From: Palleniella intestinalis
Lineage (GTDB): Bacteria; Bacteroidota; Bacteroidia; Bacteroidales; Bacteroidaceae
DNA: 64,000 bases
Reading direction: 5' to 3'
Assembly: GCF_013166595.1 (NCBI RefSeq)
Contig: NZ_JABKKG010000001.1
Span: 1-64,000, forward strand
A program made the translations under genes and the position numbers. Positions 16,476 to 25,245 of the stretch are shown here, piece by piece (position 1 is the stretch's first letter; every line of letters starts with the position of its first letter). The notes below the pieces were generated by a model. It was given only the letters and a program-made list of their open reading frames with translations, did no database searches and was not told the origin of the DNA.

Positions 16476-18635
16476 TCAGTTATTGAAAGTCCAGTTAAGT
16501 CCAAAGCGGAACACACGTCCGTTGACAGGGTTGTGTGGGGTTAGGAAATAGTTGCCCTTTCCAGAACAGTTTACATGGCTCATCATAAAGAAGAAGCGGC
16601 ATTGTTTCAGCTGGAAGTTCGCATAGACGTTGCAGATAGGGTAGTTGCCAACTTTTGTGCGTATGTCCGGGTTCTCCTGGATAGCGAATGCTTGTAGCTG
16701 AGGAACATATTCCGGTGCGTAATAATTTGTGAAGTAGCGCATGTCGACACCGAAGTCTGTTGCGAGTACTCGGGCTATCTTAAAGCGCAGGTACAGAGTG
16801 CTGTAGACATTGAATTTAGGTAATGGCAATACAACATCGTCTGAACTTTTCTGGAATGTGAGCACATTGTCAAAATGTAGTATGCCCCATTTCAGGTTCT
16901 GCCATAACTGCGCTGTGATGACCTGTACACTCGATGCCTGATGCGGTGCTGCTGTTGTGGCGATGTGTGCGTTGTTTTCTCCCAATTCGTATGATGTGCC
17001 GAGGTAGGCGTAGTTTGTGATGTTGTCGACAGCGAACCGAAAGCGTGTTTGCGTACGCTGAAGTGAGAAGTTACCTTCGATATGAGTGCGTGTTGTATTA
17101 TCGATGTCCTCATTCCATTGGAAATGCCGAGATGTAAATGTCTCAAAATATTCGCTTGCATCATCAAGACTGAACTCAGCTTTTGCCTCCAGTGTCACAG
17201 TGTCCCCAAGCAATGGGAAATTGACTTCCGCCTCAGCTTCAATCTCGAACTGTCCTACATCGTCTCCGGCAACGCATACCTCACCTGTGACATCAAAGTT
17301 GAAAGTCTCGCCCTGATGCTTCGAGAGTTGTCCGCCTACAATGAAATTATGATCGTTCCAGCTCTTAAATTCGTATGGTGAGATTGGATTTGAATAGTGA
17401 TTCAGTTCACTTGTCGCAAACACTTTGAGTCCGGCTTTCGCATATTTGTTGAATCCTTCGAGAAGAGAGACTCCGAAAGTGTTGCGAAGACATGAATATT
17501 TGTATCTGTCGTTGATGGAGTCTGTCTCCAGATTGTAGAAATCATCCCTGTAATAATTCTCAGGCGATTTGTATGCAAGATATGTTCTGCGGTAATTGTC
17601 AAACTGTGCTGTATGGAAGAAACTTGTAACAGGAACGTATTCTTCTTTGGTGAAGTCCTCTGTCTCTTGTTGTGGTTTTTCCTCGATGATTTCCCCGTTG
17701 CCGGCTTCCTCATTCTCCTTCTTTTCTTTCTCTGCCTTTTCCTTTGCAGCAGCAATGGCAAACTTTTTTGCTTCTATTTCCTGCTCCGTCATTGGAACAC
17801 GTCGTGTGAAGCCCAAACTGTAGCGGTGGGTGAAGAATACGTGCTGATTGTCGTGCCTGTTCCAGTTGTTGCTCAGGACTGTGGGAATCTCGTTCTCACT
17901 GAAGTTGTCCGTGAACATTTCCGGATGTTTTATGTAATTGTCATCCAGTATGCCACCGTTCTCTGCTTGTTTCTGGTGGTTTGTGGACATCAGCAGATGT
18001 GCCTGGTATCTGTTGCCAAGATAGCTGCCCCACATAGTGTAGTTAAAATGCGAGGTGCTTTGGTTCTGGTAATATCCTCTTGCGTACAAGTAGTCAAACT
18101 TGAATCCCACTCCGAGTTTCTTGCCGGCGTTTACGGCAAACAAAGCTTTCAGGTGGTCTTCACCGTTAGTTTTGTTGCCGCATTGGTTGTACTCAAAGTT
18201 TGTTATTGGAGACAAGGTGTTTGTGAAATGGAAGTCCTGCGGTTTGACAAGGATTTGCGACCATCCGCTTGTGAATATGAATTCCTCGTCATCATCATCT
18301 CTATCTATGAAAATCCTATTAAGGCGTGGTGAGCCGTTATTGCCAAGTGTCTGATATTCTCCATATATTCCTGATGGGAACACATGGTTCATACGGAGAT
18401 AGGAGGTTGTGTCAGGTTCGGCGTCATCAATGTCTCCGGACAAAGCGTCTACTGTCCAAACATAAAGTCCTTTAGGAATCTTTTTATGTTGAGCGGTAGA
18501 GTCACGGCGTCCGTTTGTCATATTGCCATCGGCATCGACCATTGTTCCATCGTCAGAGAGTAGTGTGTCGTCAAATTGTGCGTTGGCTGTTGCTGCACAG
18601 AGAAACAGGAGTGATATTACAAGAAGTCTTTCCAC
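16476..18635 (-). CDS. outer-membrane porin-like protein (Porin_10 type)
   Basis: This 719-residue exported beta-barrel candidate has a signal peptide that ends around ATANAQF. It shows alternating aromatic/polar strands throughout and ends in FGLNWTFNN, a C-terminal aromatic pattern of outer-membrane barrels. An inserted charged Glu/Lys segment at about residues 285-325 (EKAEKEKKENEEAG) is probably a surface or periplasmic loop. It resembles the Bacteroidetes 'putative porin' family; the cargo is unknown. It lies between a small membrane protein gene and the HD gene on the same strand. Confidence 0.8.
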   Translation of the reverse strand: MERLLVISLLFLCAATANAQFDDTLLSDDGTMVDADGNMTNGRRDSTAQHKKIPKGLYVWTVDALSGDIDDAEPDTTSYLRMNHVFPSGIYGEYQTLGNNGSPRLNRIFIDRDDDDEEFIFTSGWSQILVKPQDFHFTNTLSPITNFEYNQCGNKTNGEDHLKALFAVNAGKKLGVGFKFDYLYARGYYQNQSTSHFNYTMWGSYLGNRYQAHLLMSTNHQKQAENGGILDDNYIKHPEMFTDNFSENEIPTVLSNNWNRHDNQHVFFTHRYSLGFTRRVPMTEQEIEAKKFAIAAAKEKAEKEKKENEEAGNGEIIEEKPQQETEDFTKEEYVPVTSFFHTAQFDNYRRTYLAYKSPENYYRDDFYNLETDSINDRYKYSCLRNTFGVSLLEGFNKYAKAGLKVFATSELNHYSNPISPYEFKSWNDHNFIVGGQLSKHQGETFNFDVTGEVCVAGDDVGQFEIEAEAEVNFPLLGDTVTLEAKAEFSLDDASEYFETFTSRHFQWNEDIDNTTRTHIEGNFSLQRTQTRFRFAVDNITNYAYLGTSYELGENNAHIATTAAPHQASSVQVITAQLWQNLKWGILHFDNVLTFQKSSDDVVLPLPKFNVYSTLYLRFKIARVLATDFGVDMRYFTNYYAPEYVPQLQAFAIQENPDIRTKVGNYPICNVYANFQLKQCRFFFMMSHVNCSGKGNYFLTPHNPVNGRVFRFGLNWTFNN

Positions 18636-18691
18636 TTATAGAATTATGAGTTATACAATGATAGGGAATGGTGCTGTTGGGATGCCGCTTG

Positions 18692-18907
18692 TTATTTTCG
18701 GAATCTCAATACACATTCCGCCATTTTGAAGAACATGGCTGTCATAATGACAAGAATGCCTAATGTTGGTTCGGGCTGGAACCAGTAGAGCAGACCGCCC
18801 ACTATTGCGCCAATCATGAAAATGATGTTCATAATCTGTCGTATAATGAAAACCCTGCTCCTGCCTCCATTATCTTCGTTGTCCATGTTTCTTTTATGTG
18901 TTTCCAT
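18692..18907 (-). CDS. small two-helix membrane protein
   Basis: This 71-residue protein has its start taken at 18907, eight nt after the stop of the DUF4468 gene; 18886 is an alternative. It has two hydrophobic segments (IIFMIGAIVGGLLYW and LGILVIMTAMFFKMAECVL) separated by a short Pro-containing turn. I do not recognise the family. Its position inside a compact same-strand run suggests co-expression with its neighbours. Confidence 0.65.
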   Translation of the reverse strand: METHKRNMDNEDNGGRSRVFIIRQIMNIIFMIGAIVGGLLYWFQPEPTLGILVIMTAMFFKMAECVLRFRK

Positions 18908-18914
18908 TCTTTGC

Positions 18915-19604
18915 TTAGTTATTGTTGCTGATTCTTGAAAGATAGTTGAATATTTCCCCGACACGGTCAATAGTTTTTCTGCGGAATTTTCCGCTCAGAG
19001 GATAAAGCCGTGTGCCTTTCTTGTTTATGGCTTTGCTGTCTGTAATCCATTCCTCCGCAGTGTATATTTCCTTTTTGTCGGTTCTGTATTCGTAGGAAAT
19101 GCGGCAGAGCTTGAAATCCACGGCGCCATCTTTACAATTGGCTATGAGTGTATAGCGGAATTGTGTGAAATCCTTTGAAATGAACGAGGAGGAGAACACC
19201 ATTTCCTCATCAAGTTTCGCAGCGATGATGTGTTCGCGTTTGTTTACTGCGGCTATACGGCTGTCGGATTGCAGTGAGTCTTTTGTAAGAGATTGTATGA
19301 CATTTAATGCACGGTCGTACAATTCGTCAGCAGAAACACCGGGAACAGTTATTGTCTTGTCCCATTCCACCTTACCGTTCACTTCCGGCACTTTTCCTGT
19401 AGCATATTTTGGCTCTATTTTAGAAATAGCTTGCTTTGTCCCCTTATGTGCGGAAATAGCTGTAGTATTTTTCTGCTCTTTCTGTTTCTTTCTGTTAGAG
19501 TTTTTAGTGTTCTCTACTTTAGTGTCTTCCGGCAATTCCCATTCGGATTGTGCCATTGAGCTTAGAGGGAGGCAGGCAATGGCAAGGATGATAAGTTTTT
19601 TCAT
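18915..19604 (-). CDS. secreted DUF4468-type protein
   Basis: The product has 229 residues with a signal peptide (KKLIILAIACLPLSSMAQS). A basic low-complexity linker precedes the DUF4468-like domain (about residues 75-190). That domain has VEWDKTITVPGVSADELYDRALNVIQ near its start and LIANCKDGAVDFKLCRISYEYR later. This domain has a TBP-like fold in other Bacteroidetes secreted proteins, but its function is not established. The gene begins two bases after the thrC stop, so it is almost certainly read through from the threonine operon. Confidence 0.8.
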   Translation of the reverse strand: MKKLIILAIACLPLSSMAQSEWELPEDTKVENTKNSNRKKQKEQKNTTAISAHKGTKQAISKIEPKYATGKVPEVNGKVEWDKTITVPGVSADELYDRALNVIQSLTKDSLQSDSRIAAVNKREHIIAAKLDEEMVFSSSFISKDFTQFRYTLIANCKDGAVDFKLCRISYEYRTDKKEIYTAEEWITDSKAINKKGTRLYPLSGKFRRKTIDRVGEIFNYLSRISNNN

Positions 19605-19606
19605 GT

Positions 19607-20923
19607 TTATTGTTGATTAAGAAGGAATTGTTTGAAATCATTAAATTTTTTGTTTATAGGTATAACCACTTTCTTTCCGTGCATAAATGCTTGTAGACGT
19701 GCCGGTATCTCAATGTCTGTTGAAAGGATTCCGTCAACGGTGTCCTTGAATTTTGCCGGATGAGCCGTTTCGCAGAACACTCCCGTCTCACCGTCCTGCA
19801 ATTGTTCCTCAAGGGCTTGATAACCACATGCGCCATGAGGGTCAAGTATATATCCGGTAGTAGCATAGCATTGTCTCATTGTCTCACGGATAAGCTCGTC
19901 ACTGTATGTGGCACCGGCAATATCGGCGCAAATGTCCTGATGACTTCCTTTGTACAGTTCAATGATACGTGCGAAGTTTGAAGGCGCTCCGACATCCATG
20001 GCATTTGCGATGGTTTGGACTGAGGCTTTCGGTTCATAGACTCCTGTTTGCAGATATTTGTAGAAAATATCGTTGGCATTGTTGGCTGCAATGAAACGTT
20101 TTATCGGCAGTCCCATCCGCTTACCAAAGAGTGCTGAACATATATTTCCGAAGTTGCCTGACGGAACACAGACAACCAGCTTGTCTGCAAGACCTTTTTC
20201 TTTCATGCGAGCATAGGCATTAAAGTAGTAGAACGCTTGTGGCAGGAAGCGTGCAACATTAATTGAATTTGCTGATGTGAGTTTCAATTTTCGGTTTAAC
20301 TCTTCATCCATAAATGCCGCTTTTACAAGTGCTTGGCAGTCATCAAACACTCCGTCAACTTCAATGGCGGTAATATTCTTTCCAAGAGTCGTAAACTGGC
20401 ATTCCTGGATAGGGCTGACCTTTCCTTTCGGATAGAGAACATAGACATGTATGCCCTCAACACCAAGGAATCCGTTTGCCACGGCAGAGCCTGTGTCACC
20501 GGATGTTGCGACAAGGACATTCACTTGATGCTCTTTGTCGAGTTTTCCTTCTTTCTTCAAAAAATATTGTAGAATTCGAGCCATGAAGCGTGCTCCGACA
20601 TCTTTGAAGGCAAGTGTCGGACCATGGAACAGTTCAAGTGTGTATATGTTTTCTGTAACTTTCTTTACAGGACAATCAAATTGCAATGTGTCGTACACAA
20701 TCTCCTTAAGGGATTCTGCGTCAATGTCTTCACCGAAAAAAGCGTCGGCAATCTTGTACGCAATCTCCTGAAAGGACATTTTCTCAATATTGTCGTAGAA
20801 CTCTTTCGGGAGTGGCTTGATATGCTCAGGCATATACAGTCCTTTGTCCTCTGCCAATCCTTTTACAACAGCCTTTTCAAGCGTTGCCATTTGGGCTTTT
20901 TTGTTTGTTGAATAATATAGCAT
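19607..20923 (-). CDS. thrC: threonine synthase
   Basis: This PLP enzyme converts O-phosphohomoserine to threonine. The 438-residue length fits the family. The PLP-lysine motif is clear (FHGPTLAFKDVGARF), with ATSGDTGSAVANGF binding phosphate and CVPSGNFGN downstream. It is the third gene of the thrA - phosphoglycerate-mutase-like gene - thrC operon, 28 nt after the second gene. The start used is the ATG at 20923 (MLYYSTNKKAQ), typical for ThrC proteins that begin with YYSTN. Confidence 0.97.
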   Translation of the reverse strand: MLYYSTNKKAQMATLEKAVVKGLAEDKGLYMPEHIKPLPKEFYDNIEKMSFQEIAYKIADAFFGEDIDAESLKEIVYDTLQFDCPVKKVTENIYTLELFHGPTLAFKDVGARFMARILQYFLKKEGKLDKEHQVNVLVATSGDTGSAVANGFLGVEGIHVYVLYPKGKVSPIQECQFTTLGKNITAIEVDGVFDDCQALVKAAFMDEELNRKLKLTSANSINVARFLPQAFYYFNAYARMKEKGLADKLVVCVPSGNFGNICSALFGKRMGLPIKRFIAANNANDIFYKYLQTGVYEPKASVQTIANAMDVGAPSNFARIIELYKGSHQDICADIAGATYSDELIRETMRQCYATTGYILDPHGACGYQALEEQLQDGETGVFCETAHPAKFKDTVDGILSTDIEIPARLQAFMHGKKVVIPINKKFNDFKQFLLNQQ

Positions 20924-20951
20924 AATAATGTTTTTTCTGTGTTTGTAATTG

Positions 20952-22190
20952 TCAGATTGACATTAGAGTCTTTATGAATTCATCTTTCTCAAGCAACCCA
21001 TAACATCCGTTTTTACAAGCATCTTCGTCATATTGCTGTACAGAGTCAGGGGCGATGTTTGGTGCATAGATAAGAAATGGCACAGGGGCGGATGTGTGCG
21101 TGCGGTGGTGGACAGGTGTCGGATGGTCTGGCAAAACAGCTATTGCAACATCCTTTCCATTTACAGCTTCACAGACAGGTCCTATTATTCGTGAGTCAAG
21201 AGCTTCTATCGTCTTTATTTTCAATTCAAGGTTACCGTCATGCCCGGCCTCATCGCTTGCCTCAATGTGGAGATATACGAAGTCGTCGCCTTCATCTAAC
21301 GCCTTTATGGCAGCTTCTGCTTTTCCTTCATAGTTTGTGTCGTAGAGTCCTGTAGCACCTTCGACATCAATACATGTCAGCCCCGCAAGAGTGCCTATGC
21401 CACGAATAAGGTCTACAGCAGTGATTACTGAACCTTTTTTTATCTGTGGAAATCTCTCTTGTAATGTTGTCATGTGTGGCCTGTAACCGCCAGCCCAAGC
21501 CCAGATGCTGTTTGCAGGGTCTTTTCCCTGCATAATGCGCTTTATGTTTAGCGGATGTTTAGCGAGAAGCTCTTGTGACTTGATTGTCAGATTATTGATG
21601 AGGTCAGCTGTTTGCCAGGGTGTTAGCTCTGTGGCTTCATTGCAGGCTGTACTGTTATTGTCTGCTTTGACAAGTAGGGGACGCCATGTCTGTCCCGGAA
21701 CATCGTGGGGCGGGGTGCATAGTATGTTCTTGTTGCCGCCTTTGATTACAAGGAGGTGACGATACTGTACGCCTGAATAAAAATGAACTCTTTCATTTCC
21801 AAGATTCTCTTGCAGATATTCAATGAGCACTTTTCCTTCTTCCGTGTCAAGATGCCCGCAGGAGTGGTTCTTGATGTTCTCGCCCTCAATGCAGATGAGA
21901 TTACAGCGTATAGCCATATCATCAGGAGCGAGTTCCACGCCGATAGATGCTGCTTCAAGCGGTCCGCGCCCTTCGTAAACCTTTTCTTGGTCATATCCGA
22001 GTATGGAGGAATTAGCAACTTCTGAACCTGGGTGAAAACCATCCTGAATGGTTTTCAGCATGCCTGTGCGCCCGTTTTTGGCAAGCATATCCATATAAGG
22101 TGTGTTGGCAGCTTGCAACAGAGTTTTGCCGCCAAGCTCTTCGTTATGCCAGTCTGCCATGCCGTCACCTACTATAATAATGTGTTTCAT
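20952..22190 (-). CDS. cofactor-independent phosphoglycerate-mutase-like protein, probable homoserine kinase
   Basis: This 412-residue member of the archaeal-type ApgM family (alkaline-phosphatase superfamily) has the metal-site motifs IIVGDGMADW at the N-terminus, SSILGYD, the EASDEAGHDGN motif and PDHPTPVHHRTHTSAPVP. A phosphoglycerate mutase would have no obvious reason to sit between thrA and thrC, and no ordinary GHMP homoserine kinase (thrB) lies here. Genetic work on Bacteroides has, as I recall, assigned homoserine kinase activity to this family member. By context I infer that it phosphorylates homoserine. General annotation pipelines call it apgM. Confidence 0.85.
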   Translation of the reverse strand: MKHIIIVGDGMADWHNEELGGKTLLQAANTPYMDMLAKNGRTGMLKTIQDGFHPGSEVANSSILGYDQEKVYEGRGPLEAASIGVELAPDDMAIRCNLICIEGENIKNHSCGHLDTEEGKVLIEYLQENLGNERVHFYSGVQYRHLLVIKGGNKNILCTPPHDVPGQTWRPLLVKADNNSTACNEATELTPWQTADLINNLTIKSQELLAKHPLNIKRIMQGKDPANSIWAWAGGYRPHMTTLQERFPQIKKGSVITAVDLIRGIGTLAGLTCIDVEGATGLYDTNYEGKAEAAIKALDEGDDFVYLHIEASDEAGHDGNLELKIKTIEALDSRIIGPVCEAVNGKDVAIAVLPDHPTPVHHRTHTSAPVPFLIYAPNIAPDSVQQYDEDACKNGCYGLLEKDEFIKTLMSI

Positions 22191-22214
22191 AGGTTCTTGT
22201 ATTTACAATTCACA

Positions 22215-24650
22215 TTATATATTAGCTATGGACATCACATTAGCGAACACACCGGCGGCTGTGACAGAAGCTCCTGCACCATAGCCTTGAATAAGCATTG
22301 GATATTCCTTGTATCGCTCTGTGGTCAGAAGCACAATATTATTTGAGCCTGCAAGTTCATAGAATGGATGCTCCTGCGGGACTTTCTGTAGTGAGACGCT
22401 TGTCTTGCCATTGTCAAGTTTTGCTACAAAACGCCACCTCATGTTGCTCTCTTCCATCACTTTACGCTCTGCCTCGAACTCTTTGTCGAGTTCCGGAAGT
22501 CTCTTCCAAAAAGTCTCCAGGCTGCCCTCAAAATATTCATCCGGAACGAAAAGGTGCTTCTCGACATCGTCTTGCTCCACTTTGTAGCCTGCCTCTCGTG
22601 CGAGAATGACAAGTTTGCGGACAACATCCATGCCGGAAAGGTCTATGCGCGGATCCGGTTCTGCATATCCTTTCTCGTGGGCAAGACGTACCGTCTCCGA
22701 GAATGGCACATCCTCGGAAAGTTCGTTGAAGATGAAATTCAGTGTCCCGGACAACACTGCTTCAATCCTGAGTATGCGGTCACCGGAATGCACAAGGTCG
22801 TTGATTGTTCCGATGATAGGCAGTCCTGCTCCGACATTTGTCTCAAAGCGGAATTTCACGCCATGAGCAAGTGCCGTTTCCTTAAGATGCTTGTAATTAG
22901 TGTATTTGGAAGAGGCGGCAATCTTGTTGCAGGCCACGACACTGACATTATGCTCAAGCAGCTCCTGATAGAGTTTTGCCACCTCAATGGATGCTGTGCA
23001 ATCGACAAAAACACTGTTGAAGATGTTCATTTTCAGTATGCCTTCAAGCATTTTCTTTGCATTGCTTGGCTCCGCCTTGTCGAGTTGCTCGCGATATTTG
23101 TTCAAGTCTATACCCTCGCGTGAGAAGATCGCTTTCTTTGAAGAGGCTATTCCTACGACATTGAGGTTGAGGCGGCTGTACTTTTTCAGTATTTCCTGCT
23201 GGTCGCGTATCTGCTCTATTAGTTTGCCGCCTACAGTTCCTACACCGCAGATAAAGATGTTGAGGACTTTGTATTCCGAGAGAAAGAAGGAGTCGTGGAT
23301 AACATTCAGCGACTTGCGGAGATATTTCTCCTGCACGACAAACGAGATGTTTGTCTCTGAAGCACCCTGCGCACATGCGATGATAGAGATGCCCGAACGT
23401 CCCAATGCACCGAACAGTTTGCCGGCAATGCCCGGAGTATGCTTCATGTTCTCACCCACAATGGCAACTGTGGCAAGACCACTTTCTGCTGACATAGGGA
23501 ACATTGCTCCAGTTTCAATCTCTTTTGCAAATTCGTTGTTGAGCACAGTCACGGCACGTTCCGCATCGGTATCCTGCACACCGATGGATGTTGAATTCTC
23601 GGATGATGCTTGCGAAACAAGGAACACGGAAATGCCCTGCTCGGCAAGTGCTGTGAAAATACGGCGGTTGACACCTATGACACCGACCATGGAGAGACCG
23701 GTCACGGTGATAAGCGTCGTGCCTTTGATGCTCGAAATACCTTTGATTGGCTTGTTGTCATCGTCAACCTTCTGCTTGATGAGTGTTCCCGGATGCTGTG
23801 GGTTGAACGTGTTCTTTACCCTGATAGGAATGTTGTTTACACACACCGGATAGATTGTCGGAGGGTAAATTACTTTCGCACCAAAATTGCACAGCTCCAT
23901 GGCTTCGATGAAAGATAGCTGGTTGATGGTGTATGCTGCCGGTATGACTCTCGGGTCAGCGGTCATAAAGCCATCAACATCAGTCCATATCTCAAGAATT
24001 TCTGCTCCGAGTGCGGCTGCAATGATGGATGCCGTATAGTCCGAACCGCCACGTCCAAGATTCGTAGTCTCGCCGTTGTCCTTGTCCATGGAGATGAATC
24101 CCGGCACAAGAGAGATGCGTGGAAGGTCGGCAAATGTTTTTTTGACAAGTTTGTTTGTCAATTCTGAATCAAGGATGTGCTTCCCATTCTTGGAAGAAGT
24201 CTTGATGAACTCCCGTGAATCAAACCAATGTGCCCCTTCAATAAGTGTTGCCACAATCTGTGACGAAAGCCTTTCTCCATAGGCAACAATGGCATCCTGA
24301 GTCTTTGGCGAAAGGTCATGTATCAGGTAGACACCGGAGTAGATGGAGCGCAACTGTTCTAGAAGTGCATCGACTATGTTAAAAAGCTTTTCCCTGTTTC
24401 TGGAATCAGTGATTATGGTGTCAATCATCTTATGATGACGGTCAACCATTGCGTCAAATTCCTGTTTCCACTCGTCTTTGCCTTCAACGGCAAGGCGTGA
24501 TGTGGAGATAAGTTTGTCGGTTATGCCGCCAAGGGCGCTGACAACTACAACTACCGGTTGCTCTTCTGCAGCGTTAAGGACAATCTGCTTAAGGCTGAGA
24601 ATACTTTCAACAGAACCTACACTTGTTCCGCCAAATTTCAATACTTTCAT
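22215..24650 (-). CDS. thrA: bifunctional aspartate kinase / homoserine dehydrogenase
   Basis: The enzyme catalyses the first and third steps from aspartate to homoserine. The 811-residue protein has an aspartokinase domain (KFGGTSVGS at residues 4-12; about 1-290), paired ACT regulatory domains (about 300-455) and a homoserine dehydrogenase domain (FICGVGTVGGKLIEQI near 465, to the end), in the order of E. coli ThrA. Allosteric control by threonine is expected from the ACT pair. It heads the threonine operon. Its 5' leader of about 180 nt can fold into alternative hairpins (separate entry). Confidence 0.97.
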   Translation of the reverse strand: MKVLKFGGTSVGSVESILSLKQIVLNAAEEQPVVVVVSALGGITDKLISTSRLAVEGKDEWKQEFDAMVDRHHKMIDTIITDSRNREKLFNIVDALLEQLRSIYSGVYLIHDLSPKTQDAIVAYGERLSSQIVATLIEGAHWFDSREFIKTSSKNGKHILDSELTNKLVKKTFADLPRISLVPGFISMDKDNGETTNLGRGGSDYTASIIAAALGAEILEIWTDVDGFMTADPRVIPAAYTINQLSFIEAMELCNFGAKVIYPPTIYPVCVNNIPIRVKNTFNPQHPGTLIKQKVDDDNKPIKGISSIKGTTLITVTGLSMVGVIGVNRRIFTALAEQGISVFLVSQASSENSTSIGVQDTDAERAVTVLNNEFAKEIETGAMFPMSAESGLATVAIVGENMKHTPGIAGKLFGALGRSGISIIACAQGASETNISFVVQEKYLRKSLNVIHDSFFLSEYKVLNIFICGVGTVGGKLIEQIRDQQEILKKYSRLNLNVVGIASSKKAIFSREGIDLNKYREQLDKAEPSNAKKMLEGILKMNIFNSVFVDCTASIEVAKLYQELLEHNVSVVACNKIAASSKYTNYKHLKETALAHGVKFRFETNVGAGLPIIGTINDLVHSGDRILRIEAVLSGTLNFIFNELSEDVPFSETVRLAHEKGYAEPDPRIDLSGMDVVRKLVILAREAGYKVEQDDVEKHLFVPDEYFEGSLETFWKRLPELDKEFEAERKVMEESNMRWRFVAKLDNGKTSVSLQKVPQEHPFYELAGSNNIVLLTTERYKEYPMLIQGYGAGASVTAAGVFANVMSIANI

Positions 24651-24830
24651 TTCGTTCTATTAATGTTTTTGGTCTGCTTGCATTCCCCGATACGTAAGGG
24701 GACGGAGACGGTTACACATCCGGGCACATGCTGGTTCGGCACCGTCCTCGTTCAAGACCTCAAAACAAAAGAGGATTCCCTTGCGTAAGACAAACTGCAA
24801 AGCCGGCCTTTGCCCAATGAATGATAATTT
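24651..24830 (-). promoter_or_regulatory. structured thrA leader, candidate attenuator or riboregulator
   Basis: From the predicted start (about 24830) to the thrA ATG there are about 180 nt, unusually GC-rich for a leader here. On the minus strand a GCAAAG...CTTTGC hairpin (24797-24813) comes first, then a CCTC/GAGG hairpin (24758-24774). Next is a segment at 24741-24747 that can pair either with 24707-24712 or with 24700-24705. Finally, CCCC (24698-24701) can pair with GGGG (24685-24688). No T-run follows, so control of translation is as likely as attenuation. No known riboswitch core was recognised. Confidence 0.5.
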
Positions 24831-24834
24831 AGTG

Positions 24835-24842
24835 CAAATATA
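24835..24842 (-). promoter_or_regulatory. -7 box of the threonine operon
   Basis: TATATTTG on the minus strand. A -33 element at ideal spacing is not evident. Confidence 0.55.
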
Positions 24843-24989
24843 CTAATAATTTCTCAAGAAACGATGCTTTTCTATGATTAAATATGTAATTTGTTTGCTT
24901 TTTTTAGTATTATGACTGATTGGCGAAGGTATGACGGAGACCAAGAGAGGGCAATCGTAAAAGTGCAACGCAAATGCTGCCATGGTCAA

Positions 24990-25077
24990 AGGTAACGTTT
25001 CACAATGCAAAAGGTTGTGTTTTGCCATGTTAAAGGTAACCTTTCACCCTGCAAAGTGTTACCTTTTGACAAGTATT
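24990..25077. repeat. 22-nt tandem repeat array B (4 units)
   Basis: Units start at 24990, 25012, 25034 and 25056, exactly 22 nt apart. Cores are AGGTAACGTTT, AGGTTGTGTTT, AGGTAACCTTT and GTGTTACCTTT. Three of the four have a related second half (CACAATGCAAA-like, with TG and a terminal AA). The array lies between the folD terminator and the thrA promoter. The remainder of 24843-24989 and 25078-25158 shows no gene. Confidence 0.8.
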
Positions 25078-25158
25078 GGGCAAATGATTTCTATCTTGAG
25101 TTTAATAAATTAATGCAAGTGTCTGATAATCACTGTGTAACTTTGTTTGCTTGTGCAT

Positions 25159-25203
25159 AAAAAGAGCGTAAGTTCTGCAAACTATTATTCGCACAACTTA
25201 CGC
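25159..25203 (-). terminator. folD terminator
   Basis: A 9-bp stem (25195-25203 with 25166-25174) is followed on the minus strand by a T-run at 25163-25159. The other side is also A/T-rich, so it may act in both directions. Confidence 0.8.
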
Positions 25204-25245
25204 TTGAAAAAATCCTTTCCAAGATGTTATTTCATCATGTATTGT

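Noticed and set aside
24558..24788. Plus-strand open frame over the thrA start
   Set aside because: It is antisense to the 5' end of thrA and its leader, with no support as a protein.
24651..24830. thrA leader as a known riboswitch (SAM, TPP, cobalamin, lysine)
   Set aside because: None of the conserved cores of these classes could be found by eye.
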